A stretch of 64,000 nt of DNA from Microbacterium sp. H1-D42 (GCF_022637555.1 NZ_CP093342.1:2852001-2916000), one strand, 5' to 3'; numbered from the stretch's first letter, positions 36,305 to 46,105 are shown. Numbers and translations: made by a program. The notes: generated from the sequence alone by a model not told the origin.

Positions 36305-37807
36305 CTAAGAAGCGAACCGCTTCGCCAGGTCGAGAAGCAGTCTGGCACCGAATCCGGTCGCTCCCTTGGATCGCCACGAATCATCCTTGTCGACCTGCAT
36401 GGTGCCGGCGATGTCGAGGTGCGCCCACGGGGTCTTCCCGGCGAAGTGGTCGAGGAAGAGGGCGGCGGTGATCGTGCCGGCGTACGGCCCGCCGAGATTC
36501 GAGATGTCGGCGATGTCACTGTCGAGCTGGGAACGGTACTTGCGCTCGAGGGGAAGTTGCCAGGCGGGCTCGTCGGTGACGGCGGAAGACGCCCGGACTG
36601 CGTCGACCATCCCGTCGTCATTGCCCAGCAGCGCGGCGATATGCCCGCCGAGCGAGACCAGCGCGGCGCCGGTGAGCGTGGCGATGTCGACGATCGCATC
36701 GACGTTCTGCTCGTTCGCGAGCGCGAAGGCGTCGCTCATGACCAGCCTGCCCTCGGCGTCGGTGTTCTTCACCTCGATGGTCGTGCCACCGCGGGCGGTC
36801 AGCACATCTCCGAGCTTGTAGGCCGCGCCGGAGGGCATGTTGTCGGTGCACATCAGCCAGCCGAGAACTTCGGCCGTGCCGCCGCTGTCACGCAGCCCGG
36901 CGAACGCGCCGAGTACGGCTGCCGCCCCGCCCATGTCCATCTTCATCAGCAGGTGCATGGGGTCGCTGGGCTTGAGGCTGATGCCGCCGGAGTCGTACAT
37001 GATGCCCTTGCCGATCAGCCCGAGCTTTCCGGTCGGCCCACCGGACGGCCGGTACCGCAGCACGATCATGCGCGGCTCCTCGACCGAGCCCTGGTTGACG
37101 CCGAGCAGTCCGCCACAGCCCAACTCGATGAGCGCCTGCCTGTCGAAGGTCTCCACCTCGAACCCGAACCGCTCGCCGAGCTCCACGGCGACATCAGCCA
37201 TGTCAGTCGCCGTCAGGTGCCCTGGAGGGGTGTTGGCCAGATCGCGCGCGATGACGGCCGAGCGCACGGCGATGATCGCCGTGCGCACTGCGGCGGCGTC
37301 GGCATCCGATTCCCCTCCCAGATCGAGCGTGAGCGATGTGAGGGGCACATCCTTGGCATCCGACTTCAGCGGCGTGTAGCGGTACCGGGCGAGCAGCGCC
37401 CCCTCGACCAGCGCCGAGATCGCCGTCGGGCGGTCGACGTCGCCGAGCTCGATCCGCAGGGCGATGTGCGCGTGCCGCGCGGCCGCGCGCGCGAACGCCG
37501 CGGCGGCATCACGCAGGGCAGCTGCGGTCGTCGGAGCGTCGCCGAGGCCGACGGCGATGAGGTCGGGATCATCCGCGCGCGGCAGCACCAGCGTGGCACC
37601 CGCCTTCGCCTCGAAACCGGCGGCTGTCAGCGCGGGGCGGTCGAAGGCGAGTCGCTCGGGCACGGGGCCGTCGGACGAGACTCCGAGCCCGATCGCCCCG
37701 GCGCCCTCACCGAGCGGCGCGATGCTCACCTGCACGGCCTCGACGGCGGCGAGCGCCGGCACGGCCGGGAAGTCGGTCGGGATCAGCTTGTCAGCACTGC
37801 GAGTCAT
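36305..37807 (-). CDS. pepA: Leucyl aminopeptidase, M17 family
   Basis: Cytosolic dimetal aminopeptidase of 500 residues, the family's usual length. The metal-binding and catalytic stretches are clear: GKGIMYDSGGISLKPS (first-metal Lys/Asp region), the MKMDMGGAAAVLGA helix, and NTDAEGRLVMSDA, which holds the second metal site and the catalytic Arg. ATG 37807 is supported by GGAGGAG eight nt upstream; an upstream in-frame extension is not protein-like. It follows the AbgT transporter gene by 35 nt on the same strand, suggesting that imported peptides or amides are hydrolysed here. Confidence 0.94.
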   Translation of the reverse strand: MTRSADKLIPTDFPAVPALAAVEAVQVSIAPLGEGAGAIGLGVSSDGPVPERLAFDRPALTAAGFEAKAGATLVLPRADDPDLIAVGLGDAPTTAAALRDAAAAFARAAARHAHIALRIELGDVDRPTAISALVEGALLARYRYTPLKSDAKDVPLTSLTLDLGGESDADAAAVRTAIIAVRSAVIARDLANTPPGHLTATDMADVAVELGERFGFEVETFDRQALIELGCGGLLGVNQGSVEEPRMIVLRYRPSGGPTGKLGLIGKGIMYDSGGISLKPSDPMHLLMKMDMGGAAAVLGAFAGLRDSGGTAEVLGWLMCTDNMPSGAAYKLGDVLTARGGTTIEVKNTDAEGRLVMSDAFALANEQNVDAIVDIATLTGAALVSLGGHIAALLGNDDGMVDAVRASSAVTDEPAWQLPLERKYRSQLDSDIADISNLGGPYAGTITAALFLDHFAGKTPWAHLDIAGTMQVDKDDSWRSKGATGFGARLLLDLAKRFAS

Positions 37808-37842
37808 TTCCGTTCTCCTCCGTGTGGAATCGGATGCTGTGA

Positions 37843-39501
37843 TCAGATGGAAACCGGCGACCCTGGGCCCCAGGGGATGCCGAGCAGGAACCAGACGACG
37901 AAGAGTGCGGTCCAGGCGAGCAGCATCCACAGCGCGTACGGGATCATCAGCGCGATGATCGTGCCGATGCCGGCGTCCTTCTTGTAGCGCTGCGCGACGG
38001 TCACCATGAACGGCAGGTAGACCATCAGCGGGGTGAGCACGTTGACCGGCGAATCACCCACGCGGTAGGCGGCCAGCAGCGTCTGCGGCGCGACATCCAG
38101 CGACGCGAAGATCGGGATGAAGACCGGCGCGAAGATCACCCACTTGGGAACCAGGCCCGGCAGGATGAAGTCCAGGATCACGATCACCAGGATGAACGCG
38201 AGCAGCAGCACGATCGCCGGCACGCTCGCCTGCTCGAGCAGCTCGGCGGCCGACACCGCGGCGACGGTCGGCAGATTGGTCCAGTTGAACAGCGCGATGA
38301 ACTGGGCGATCATCAGGAACATCACCAGCAAGCCGCCCAGACTTGCGAATGTCTTCGAGATCGCACGGACGGCCTCGGTGCCGCCACGCAGTGTCTTCGC
38401 ACCGGCGCCATAGGCGATGCCGCAGACGAGGAATGCCAGCGAGATGATGAACACCAGGCTCGCCATGAATGGCGTGGCGCCGATGATGTCACCGGTCAGA
38501 GGGTCGCGCAGCGGCGCCCCCGGCGGCAGGGTCAGCGCCAGGATCACGATGAAGAACGCGAGCAGCGCCCAGCCGGCGAACTTCAGGCCGCGTGCCTCGG
38601 CGTCGTGATCGGCGCCCTCGGAGTCATCGGCGATGGTCATCTCGGTGCGGTCGTACGCGCCCAGCCGCTTCTCGGTGACGAGCACTGTCACCAGCAGCGC
38701 GACGACCGCCAGCAGCACGGATGACACGATGCCGAAATAGAAGTTCTGCGTCACGTCGATCGGCTCCATGCCGGCAGACGTGAGCACCTCGTTGGTGATC
38801 TCGGTCAGCATGCTGTCGCTCGGGGTGATCAGCATGTTGGCGCCGAACGCGGCGCCGACACCCGCGAACGCCGCCGCGAGGCCGGCCAGCGGATTGCGTC
38901 CGACCGTGAGGAACGCGGCCGCAGCGAGCGGCACGAGAATCAGGTACCCGGCATCCGTCGCGACCGACGAGAGAACGCCGACGAAGATCAGGATGAAGGC
39001 GATCCAGCGCCGCGGGGCGACTTTGACCACCCGACGGATCAGCGCGCCCATCATGCCGGCATGCTCGGCGACACCGACGCCCGCCATCGCGATCAGCACC
39101 ACGGCCACCACACCGAAGCCCGCGAAGTTGTCCACGAACGAGCTGAAGAAGAATCGCACACCTTCTACGGAGAGCAGGTTGCGGATCGCGAACTCCTGCT
39201 CCTGGATCACGTAGTCCGGGATAGCGGCGGGATTGCCGGTGATGGAGTCGTAGACGGTCCATCCGCCGCCGAACATGTCGTTGAAGCGCTGGAAGTCATC
39301 TCTCGGGATCGGCACGACCACCTCGTCGGTCACCGAGACGCCTATCCAGGACAGGATCAAGGACAAGACCGCGATGAAGCCGATCAGGTAGACGAACATG
39401 ATCGTCGGGTCCGGCACCTTGTTGCCGACCTTCTCGATCCAGTTCAGAAAGCCCTTCTGCTGCGCCTCCGGCGCCGTGTCCGCCCCGACTCCCATACCCA
39501 T
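37843..39501 (-). CDS. AbgT family transporter (p-aminobenzoyl-glutamate type)
   Basis: A 552-residue membrane protein of the AbgT family. The start pattern GFLNWIEKVGNKVPDPTIMF and the signature helix hairpins with VATDAGYLILVPLAAA and GANMLITPSDSML fit the family, whose members import p-aminobenzoyl-glutamate or export sulfonamides. About nine to eleven helices are visible. It is probably the first gene of an operon with the M17 aminopeptidase; SD GGAGGAG precedes ATG 39501. The actual substrate here is not proven. Confidence 0.87.
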   Translation of the reverse strand: MGMGVGADTAPEAQQKGFLNWIEKVGNKVPDPTIMFVYLIGFIAVLSLILSWIGVSVTDEVVVPIPRDDFQRFNDMFGGGWTVYDSITGNPAAIPDYVIQEQEFAIRNLLSVEGVRFFFSSFVDNFAGFGVVAVVLIAMAGVGVAEHAGMMGALIRRVVKVAPRRWIAFILIFVGVLSSVATDAGYLILVPLAAAAFLTVGRNPLAGLAAAFAGVGAAFGANMLITPSDSMLTEITNEVLTSAGMEPIDVTQNFYFGIVSSVLLAVVALLVTVLVTEKRLGAYDRTEMTIADDSEGADHDAEARGLKFAGWALLAFFIVILALTLPPGAPLRDPLTGDIIGATPFMASLVFIISLAFLVCGIAYGAGAKTLRGGTEAVRAISKTFASLGGLLVMFLMIAQFIALFNWTNLPTVAAVSAAELLEQASVPAIVLLLAFILVIVILDFILPGLVPKWVIFAPVFIPIFASLDVAPQTLLAAYRVGDSPVNVLTPLMVYLPFMVTVAQRYKKDAGIGTIIALMIPYALWMLLAWTALFVVWFLLGIPWGPGSPVSI

Positions 39502-39660
39502 CGACTCCTCCGCACAGCATCATTGCGAGAACGGTGCGCCCCTGCGCGGCATCTCACCCCCATGATCGCGAGGGGCGGGCATCGGCGGACACCCCCAGAA
39601 CTGGGGGTCTCCGCGCGCAGCCTGCCGCCAGCGACAGCCGACCGAGTACGCTCAGCAGCC

Positions 39661-41223
39661 ATGGACCCGGTCGCCATCGTCTTCGTGATCCTCGGTGTCG
39701 CGGTGGTCGCCTTCGTCTCGGGCCGCGTCCCGATCAGCGTCGTCGCCGTCGGCGTGGCAGTGGCGCTGTTCCTCACCGGCGTGCTCGATCTGCAGCAGGC
39801 GATGGCCGGCTTCGGCGACCCGGTGGTGATCTTCATCGCCACCCTGTTCATCGTCAGCGAGGCGATGGAGAGCTCTGGCGTGATCGCCTGGGCCGGCGAC
39901 CAGGTCGTCACCAGAGTCGGCACCAATCGCAAGCCGCTGATTCTCGTGCTGTGCCTTCTGACCGCCGTGATCACGGCCCTGATCAGCGTCAACGGCGCCG
40001 TGGCGGCGCTGCTGCCACTGGTGGTCATGGTCGCCGCACGATCGGGCATCCCCTCATCGCAGATGGTGATGCCCCTCGCTTTCTCGGCGCACACCGGCTC
40101 GATGCTCGCGCTGACCGGCACCCCGGTGAACATCATCGTCTCAGACGCGGCGGCGGATGCCGGCGCCCGCCCCTTCGGCTTCTTCGAGTTCGCGATCGTC
40201 GGCATCCCGCTGCTGATCGGCGGAATCCTGATCACCCTGTTCCTCGGCCCTCGGCTGCTGCCGGAGCGCAACGCGCCGTCGGTGCCGGTGGACGTGCAGC
40301 GACTCGCCGAGCAGCTGCGCCGGGACTACGCGCTCGGCCCGGACGAAGTCGCCATGACAGCGGGGCGAGGCGCCACAGAGGTGGTCATCCCACCGCGCTC
40401 GAAGCTGATCGGCATGCACGTGTTCTGCGGCATGACCACCCCAAGCGGCAGCCTCGTGATCCTCGCGGCGCGCCGCGGCGACGAGACCCTCGATGACCCA
40501 GGCGCCACCCTGCAGGCCGGAGACATCCTGCTGCTCGACGGCACCTGGGACGACCTGAGCCTGCACACCTCCGATGATCGCGAGGTGCTGGTCGTCGACT
40601 CCCCCGAACGGCTGCGCCGTGGCATCCCGCTCGGCTCTGGAGCACGTCGCACGCTGATCATCTCGGGGATCATGGTCGTGCTGCTGGTCACAGGGTGGCT
40701 GCCGACGGCGATCGTGGGACTGCTCGCCGCCGGGGCGCTGATCCTGTCGAAGGTGCTCTCGATCACACAGGCCTACCGCGCCATCGCCTGGACCACCGTG
40801 CTGCTGGTGGCCGGCATGATCCCGCTCTCGACGGCCTTCCAGACCACGGGCGCTGCGGCCATGATCGCGGACGGGCTGAGTGCGCTGGTCGGCGATTTCG
40901 GGCCCTTCGCAGCCCTCGCTGCGATCGTGCTGCTCACGCTGGTGCTCGGGCAGCTGATCAGCAACACCGCGACAGTGCTGATCATCACCCCGGTGGCAGT
41001 GGCGCTGTCCCAGGCGATGGGCACGTCACCGCTGCCGTTCCTCATGGCACTGGCCGTGGCGGGCGCCGCCGCGTACATGACGCCGGTGGCGACGCCCGCG
41101 AATCTGATGGTGATGGAGCCGGGGCAGTACCGCTTCGGCGACTATGCGCGCTTCGGCACGCCGTTCCTGATCCTGACCTTCCTGCTCGCGGTGTTCTTCG
41201 TGCCGCTGATCTGGCCCTTCTGA
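39661..41223 (+). CDS. SLC13/DASS-type permease with central TrkA-C (RCK) domain
   Basis: A 520-residue transporter. Helices fill residues 1-205 and 330-520, and a cytoplasmic TrkA-C-like domain occupies about residues 215-320 with EVVIPPRSKLIGMHV and LQAGDILLLDGTWDDL, as in bacterial SLC13 permeases. The SNTATVLIITPVAVAL and AAYMTPVATPANLMVM motifs are the substrate/Na+-binding hairpins of the family. Divergent from AbgT. A -10 TACGCT lies eight nt before ATG 39661. Substrate unknown: anions such as sulfate or dicarboxylates are typical. Confidence 0.88.
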   Translation: MDPVAIVFVILGVAVVAFVSGRVPISVVAVGVAVALFLTGVLDLQQAMAGFGDPVVIFIATLFIVSEAMESSGVIAWAGDQVVTRVGTNRKPLILVLCLLTAVITALISVNGAVAALLPLVVMVAARSGIPSSQMVMPLAFSAHTGSMLALTGTPVNIIVSDAAADAGARPFGFFEFAIVGIPLLIGGILITLFLGPRLLPERNAPSVPVDVQRLAEQLRRDYALGPDEVAMTAGRGATEVVIPPRSKLIGMHVFCGMTTPSGSLVILAARRGDETLDDPGATLQAGDILLLDGTWDDLSLHTSDDREVLVVDSPERLRRGIPLGSGARRTLIISGIMVVLLVTGWLPTAIVGLLAAGALILSKVLSITQAYRAIAWTTVLLVAGMIPLSTAFQTTGAAAMIADGLSALVGDFGPFAALAAIVLLTLVLGQLISNTATVLIITPVAVALSQAMGTSPLPFLMALAVAGAAAYMTPVATPANLMVMEPGQYRFGDYARFGTPFLILTFLLAVFFVPLIWPF

Positions 41224-41251
41224 CCAGACCGTCGGTGCTGCCCATCGACGC

Positions 41252-41881
41252 TCAGGCCGGCAGCAGTCCGTCCTCCTGCGCGCGGCGGTACAGGTCGACC
41301 TTCGTCGAAGCCGGCCGCGCGGCCGCCGCATACTTGCCGCGGATGCGACGGATGTGATCGATCACCGTCTCGACTGACACGAACAACATCCCGGCAACGC
41401 TCTCGGCCGTCTCCCCCGACGCGTACAGCATGAGCACCTGCTTCTCGCGCGCGGTGAGCACGGCGAGCGGCAGCTCAGCATCCGACGCCAAGGCAGACGC
41501 CCACTCCGCGGACGGTCGCAGGGCCCCCTGCGCGGCCAGTCGGACGGTCTGCACGACAGCATCCACCGGCTCGGACTTGCGGATCATGCCGGCAGCGCCG
41601 GCGTACGCCGCCTCACGGATCAGCTGCGGCCGGTCGCCCGCGGTGAAGGCGAGCACCGGCGCGTCGATCGCCGACAGCACGCGCAGGTTCATGGCGGGCG
41701 TCGAGCCGTCGGCGAGCGACAGGGCGAGCAGCACGACGTCGACGGCTCGCCGTTTGTGCAGCAGCTCGCGCGCGGTCGACACCGCCGCAACCGTGCGCAT
41801 GTCGGGCTGCGCGTTGAACAGCGCGGTGACGCCGAGCAGCATCGTGGGATGGCCGTCGATGACGGCGACGCGGATCACCAC
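41252..41881 (-). CDS. Orphan LuxR-type regulator with non-phosphorylatable receiver
   Basis: A 209-residue NarL-architecture regulator. The receiver keeps the first acidic residue (Asp9), the Thr in LAFTAGD and the Lys in IRKSEP, but the phospho-acceptor position is Ala53 (VDVVLLALS instead of DVVLMD). The C-terminal LuxR helix-turn-helix is normal (LTAREKQVLMLYASGETAESVAGMLF). No kinase gene is adjacent, so it is probably a pseudo-receiver regulated by ligand, partner or abundance. It lies just downstream of CcsB on the opposite side, in the same direction as the ccs genes. Confidence 0.88.
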   Translation of the reverse strand: MVIRVAVIDGHPTMLLGVTALFNAQPDMRTVAAVSTARELLHKRRAVDVVLLALSLADGSTPAMNLRVLSAIDAPVLAFTAGDRPQLIREAAYAGAAGMIRKSEPVDAVVQTVRLAAQGALRPSAEWASALASDAELPLAVLTAREKQVLMLYASGETAESVAGMLFVSVETVIDHIRRIRGKYAAAARPASTKVDLYRRAQEDGLLPA

Positions 41882-41910
41882 GAGTGCGCCATGCTCAGCT
41901 CAGGCCCCGC

Positions 41911-42900
41911 TCAACTCAGGCCGGAGTACGCGTGCAGGCCCTTGAAGAAGACGTTGACGATCGTGAAGTTGAAGATCACCGCGGCGAAGCCGGTGATCGA
42001 CAGCCATGCAGACGGCGTACCGCGCCAGCCGCGCGTCGCGCGGGCGTGGATGTATCCGGCGTAGAGCACCCAGATGATGAACGTCCAGGTCTCCTTGACG
42101 TCGAAGCCCCAGTAGCGACCCCACGCAGCCTGGGCCCAGATGGCGCCGGCGATGAGCGTGAAGGTCCAGAAGATGAAGCCGACGACCGTGAAGTGGTACG
42201 CCATGTTCTCGAGGCGCGACGCCTCGGGCAGCGTACGCAGGAAGCCGGGCCCTGCGTTCTGCCTGCCTTCGGCGACCTTCCGCTCACGACGCGCCTGCAT
42301 CAGCTGCAGGATCGACAGCGCGAAGGCGAGGGCGAACAGTGCCGTCGACAGCGAGGCCACGAAGACGTGGATGACCAGCCAGACAGACTTCAGCGGGTCG
42401 ACCAGCGGAGTCACCTCGGTGTAGAAGCTCGCTGATGCCGCACCGAGCAGCACCAGCACGAGACCGCTGATGAAGCTGCCGAGGTACTTCAGGTCGACGC
42501 GAGTGAGCATCAGCAGGTACACGCCCATGATCAGCAGCGTGCCGATCATCGCGAACTCGTACAGGTTCGCCCACGGCACGCGTCCGGCGGCGAAGCCGCG
42601 CGTCACGGTCGCGATGAGGTGGAAGACCCAGCCGAGCACCGCCAGCGCCGTGCCGATCCGTGCGAACACGTAGCGCGGCTTCGCGGGCTTGTCTGCCTCT
42701 CCGGACGAGACGCCGTCCTGAGAAGTGGCGCCAGCATCCGAGATCTCGCCGCCACCGGCCGCGACCAGCACCTTCGTCTTGACCTCGTCGCTCATCGACG
42801 AGCGGCGGGCGAGGTCGAACGCATAGGCGATGAACGACGCCGCGTAGATCGCGATCGCCGTCCACAGCGTCAGGATCGAGATGGAATCGAGGTCGGGCAT
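41911..42900 (-). CDS. ccsB: Cytochrome c biogenesis protein CcsB (system II)
   Basis: A 329-residue membrane protein that presents heme for attachment to apocytochrome c. The WWD-type heme-handling motif WAQAAWGRYWGFDVKETW is present, with conserved His residues in the adjacent loops, and about eight membrane segments. ATG 42898-42900 is one nt downstream of the ResB stop, so the two are translated together. It forms the CcsBA-like heme channel with ResB and is the last gene of the ResA-like/CcdA/ResB/CcsB set. Confidence 0.93.
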   Translation of the reverse strand: MPDLDSISILTLWTAIAIYAASFIAYAFDLARRSSMSDEVKTKVLVAAGGGEISDAGATSQDGVSSGEADKPAKPRYVFARIGTALAVLGWVFHLIATVTRGFAAGRVPWANLYEFAMIGTLLIMGVYLLMLTRVDLKYLGSFISGLVLVLLGAASASFYTEVTPLVDPLKSVWLVIHVFVASLSTALFALAFALSILQLMQARRERKVAEGRQNAGPGFLRTLPEASRLENMAYHFTVVGFIFWTFTLIAGAIWAQAAWGRYWGFDVKETWTFIIWVLYAGYIHARATRGWRGTPSAWLSITGFAAVIFNFTIVNVFFKGLHAYSGLS

Positions 42901-42901
42901 G

Positions 42902-44689
42902 TCATGCTCCCTTCGCGGAGGTCTCGCGTCGGGGCGCGGCCCCGTCGAGCAGTCGCTGGTGTCCGTCGACGAGATCGTCGACGGCAGCGGCCAGGGTGGG
43001 GTCTTCGCCGCGCGCGAGGCCAGCGTACTCCAGGTGGATGCTGTCGTCATCGGATGCTGTGGCCTTGACCCACATCCGACGACGCGGCACGAACAGGGCG
43101 AGCCCGAGGCCCGCCAGCGCGAGCAGGGCGAACACGAGCACCCACGTGGCCGAGGCGTCGTGGTGGATCTGCAGCGACACGTAGCGCTTCACGGACTGCA
43201 GAGTGTCCTTCGCGCCCGCGGGCGAGGCATTCTCGAACGTCACCGTGCCGAGCCCGTTCGGCAGGTCGGCGGTCTCACCCGGCTGCAGTTCGATCGAATC
43301 GACATCGGTGGTGCGGCCGGTCAGCTTCTCGAGATCGTCGGTGTCCAGCTCGAAGACCGACACCGGATTGCCGCCATCGATGCCGAGGTCGCCCTGATAG
43401 ACGTCGAGTGTGAGCAGCGGCAGGTTCAGCGCGCCATGCGCCGAGGCGTAGGCGCCGGACTCGAGCTTGACCACGGTGGGGTACAGGAACCCGATCATGC
43501 CGAGCTGCTCCGGCATGCCGTCGGTGACCTTGATCACGCCGAGCGAGGTCATCGCGCTGTCCTGCGGCAGGAACTCGACGGGCTGGCTGAGCACGGTCTC
43601 GCCCTCGGCGTTGCGCACCGTGATGGTCGGCGCGTAGCCGTTGCCAAGCAGGTAGACGCTGTCGCCGGCGACGTTCAACGGGTGGTTGACCTCGATCTTT
43701 CCCTCGCTGGTGGAGCCGTCGGTCTCTTGGACGGTCACGTTGGCTGCGAAGTTGCCGGCCTGTCCTGCGCCGGGCTTGCCGAAGTCCTCGTAGGTGATGT
43801 CGAACTTGTCGAGCGTGACCGCGTAGGGCTTGAGCGCATCATCCGAGACGAAGCGCCCCCGGTTGATCGAGTTGTAATCGATCAGCGTGTTCACGAAGCT
43901 CGAGCCCTCGATGACGACCTTCTGCCCGGTGTAGGCGAACCCGCCGCCGAGACCGACGGTGACCAGCACGCCGACGAGCGCGATGTGGAAGATCAGGTTG
44001 CCGGTCTCGCGCCAGTAGCCGCGCTCGGCCGACGCCGAGAACGTGCGCCCTCGGTCGTACCGGGCGACGCGATATCCGAGCGCCTTGAGCTGCTTCGCGG
44101 CGACGTCGATCGCGCCGGATGCCTCGGCGTCAGCATCCGACGCCGCCGCTCCCTGCAGCGGACGCGCGACGGAGCGGTGGTCGTCGAGTCGTGCGAGCCG
44201 CGCCGGCGTGCGCGGCGGCAGTGCGCGCAGCGCCTTCGCGTGGTGCTTGATGCGCGGGATGATGCAGCCGATCAGCGAGATGAACAGCAGCAGGTAGATG
44301 GCCGAGAACCACGGCGACGAGTACACGTCGAACATGCTCATGCCGTCGAGGATCGGAAAGAGATCCGGGTTGTTCTGCTTGTACTGCACGACGCCGTTGG
44401 GGTCGGCGGTGCGCTGCGGGAAGATCGACCCCGGAATCGCCGCGATCGCCAGGATCAGCAGCAGCACCAGCGCGACGCGCATCGACGTCAGCTGACGCCA
44501 TCCCCAGCGCAGCCAGCCCACGAATCCGAGCTTCGGCTGGTTGATCTCGGTGTCGGCCTCGACCGAGTCGATGTGGTCGGCGGGGCGACGCGGGTCGGTC
44601 GCTGCCGAAGCACCGGTGCGGTTCACTCGAGGGGCCTTCTTCTTCACGGGCTTCTCAGCCCGTTCGTCGTCAGATGGGGAGGATGACAC
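42902..44689 (-). CDS. resB: Cytochrome c biogenesis protein ResB (system II)
   Basis: A 595-residue protein of the ResB family. A charged N-terminal tail of about 55 residues is followed by a membrane helix at about 60-85, two further helices, a large extracytoplasmic domain (about residues 230-530), and a last helix near 540-560. ResB works with CcsB as cytochrome c synthetase. The GTG start overlaps the CcdA stop by 20 nt, so expression is coupled. The transported heme route and partner cytochromes are not in the window. Confidence 0.92.
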   Translation of the reverse strand: MSSSPSDDERAEKPVKKKAPRVNRTGASAATDPRRPADHIDSVEADTEINQPKLGFVGWLRWGWRQLTSMRVALVLLLILAIAAIPGSIFPQRTADPNGVVQYKQNNPDLFPILDGMSMFDVYSSPWFSAIYLLLFISLIGCIIPRIKHHAKALRALPPRTPARLARLDDHRSVARPLQGAAASDADAEASGAIDVAAKQLKALGYRVARYDRGRTFSASAERGYWRETGNLIFHIALVGVLVTVGLGGGFAYTGQKVVIEGSSFVNTLIDYNSINRGRFVSDDALKPYAVTLDKFDITYEDFGKPGAGQAGNFAANVTVQETDGSTSEGKIEVNHPLNVAGDSVYLLGNGYAPTITVRNAEGETVLSQPVEFLPQDSAMTSLGVIKVTDGMPEQLGMIGFLYPTVVKLESGAYASAHGALNLPLLTLDVYQGDLGIDGGNPVSVFELDTDDLEKLTGRTTDVDSIELQPGETADLPNGLGTVTFENASPAGAKDTLQSVKRYVSLQIHHDASATWVLVFALLALAGLGLALFVPRRRMWVKATASDDDSIHLEYAGLARGEDPTLAAAVDDLVDGHQRLLDGAAPRRETSAKGA

Positions 44690-45455
44690 TGGCCATCACC
44701 GCCGTCAGTCTCGACATGATCTCGGTCCAGATGCCCGTCGCCATCAGCACGCCGAGCACGATCAGCAGCACACCGCCGATGATGTTGACGACGCGGATGT
44801 GGCGACGGACGAAGCCGACGGCGCGGGTCGCCCAGCCGAAGCCGAGCGCGAGCAGCAGGAAGGGGATGCCCAGACCCAGCGAGTACGCGACGCCGAGCAG
44901 GGATGCCCGCCACGGTGTGCCCATGTTGAACGACAGCGCGACGATCGCGGTGAGGGTCGGGCCCATGCACGGTGCCCAGCTGAGACCGAGAGCGACCCCG
45001 AGCAGCGGTGCACCGATGAATCCGGTCGTCGACTTCACGTGCATCCGCATCTCGCGCTGCGCGAAGCCGAAGTACCCCAGGAAGATGAAGCCCATCGCGA
45101 TGATCAGCACGCCGAGCACCTGCGTGATGATGCCTGCGTACTCCAGCACGAAGATCCCGAACGTGCCACTGAGCGCGGTGATGCCGACGAAGACCACCGT
45201 GAAGCCCAGGATGAAAAGGAGCACGCCCAGCAGCATCCGACTGCGCGTCGTCGCCTGCGTCTGAGTGCTGCCGGTTGTCTGCGCGCCGGAATTCTGCGCG
45301 TCGGAGCTCTGCCCCACTGCTCCCCCGATGAAGCCGAGGTAGCCGGGTACGAGCGGCAGCACGCAGGGGGACACGAACGACACGAGTCCGGCGAGCATCG
45401 CCAGTGGGATCGCCAGCCAGAGGGCTCCGGCGCCGATGACCGCCTCGGGTGTCAC
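44670..45455 (-). CDS. ccdA: Cytochrome c biogenesis membrane protein CcdA
   Basis: A 261-residue membrane protein that passes reducing equivalents from cytosolic thioredoxin across the membrane. The two active-site cysteines are in FVSPCVLPLVPGYLG and LSWAPCMGPTLTAI, and six helices are visible. It supplies electrons to the ResA-like protein encoded just upstream. The GTG start overlaps the ResA-like stop by 4 nt and the stop overlaps the resB start by 20 nt. Confidence 0.94.
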   Translation of the reverse strand: MTPEAVIGAGALWLAIPLAMLAGLVSFVSPCVLPLVPGYLGFIGGAVGQSSDAQNSGAQTTGSTQTQATTRSRMLLGVLLFILGFTVVFVGITALSGTFGIFVLEYAGIITQVLGVLIIAMGFIFLGYFGFAQREMRMHVKSTTGFIGAPLLGVALGLSWAPCMGPTLTAIVALSFNMGTPWRASLLGVAYSLGLGIPFLLLALGFGWATRAVGFVRRHIRVVNIIGGVLLIVLGVLMATGIWTEIMSRLTAVMASVILPI

Positions 45456-46105
45456 GCCTTCTCCTTGAGCACGTCCTGGATGATCGTCGACAGGATCGAG
45501 GTGCCCTCGATCGGTCCGATGATGCGGGCGGCGACCCTGCCCTGCTTGTCGAGCACGAGGGTGGTCGGCGGTGCCTGGATCGGCGTGACCTTCGCGAAGG
45601 CGAGCTTGGCCTCACCTGTGGTGGCGTCGATCAGGCTCGGATAGGTGATGCCATAGGTCTTGGCGAACGCCTTGGCCGTGTCGGGCTGGTCGTAGATGTT
45701 CACGCCGATGAAGGCGACGTCGTCACCCTGGTGCTTCTGCCAGACGGCCTCGAGGTCGGGGGCCTCGATGCGGCACGGGCCGCAGCCCGCGTACCAGAAG
45801 TTGACCACGGCGACCTGGCCGCTGATGTCGTCGCTCGAGAACTTCTCGCCGTCCTCGGTCACACCGCCGAAGACGACGGGCTCATCGCGCTCCGCGGGCG
45901 GGATCTCGCTCGTGCGGAAGTCGGCAGAGGTGTATGCCTTCTCGTCGCCGTTGAGGAATGCCTCGGTGGCCGGGTCAGGTGCGCAGGCGCTGAGGCCGAT
46001 GGCCAGCACCGCGGCGAGTGCGGCTCCCGCGACGGTCAGCGAGCGGCTGCGACGGGCAGCGCGACGGGCGTGAACAGGTGAGGACACGCTGGGAATCGTA
46101 CGCAC
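45452..46105 (-). CDS. Thioredoxin-fold lipoprotein, ResA/TlpA type
   Basis: A 217-residue secreted thioredoxin. A basic signal peptide ends in the lipobox GLSAC (Cys41), and the thioredoxin domain carries the redox pair Cys108-Gly-Pro-Cys111. It keeps the CxxCH heme sites of apocytochrome c reduced, with electrons from CcdA. GTG 46105 has AGGAAAC just upstream. The promoter region carries an inverted repeat (46127-46152). This is the first gene of the cytochrome c operon. Confidence 0.92.
   Translation of the reverse strand: MRTIPSVSSPVHARRAARRSRSLTVAGAALAAVLAIGLSACAPDPATEAFLNGDEKAYTSADFRTSEIPPAERDEPVVFGGVTEDGEKFSSDDISGQVAVVNFWYAGCGPCRIEAPDLEAVWQKHQGDDVAFIGVNIYDQPDTAKAFAKTYGITYPSLIDATTGEAKLAFAKVTPIQAPPTTLVLDKQGRVAARIIGPIEGTSILSTIIQDVLKEKA

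Noticed and set aside
36419..37987. Open frame antisense to the aminopeptidase
   Set aside because: No start signal and a composition like other antisense frames.
42881..44686. Open frame antisense to resB
   Set aside because: Arg/Gln/His-rich mirror of the ResB frame.
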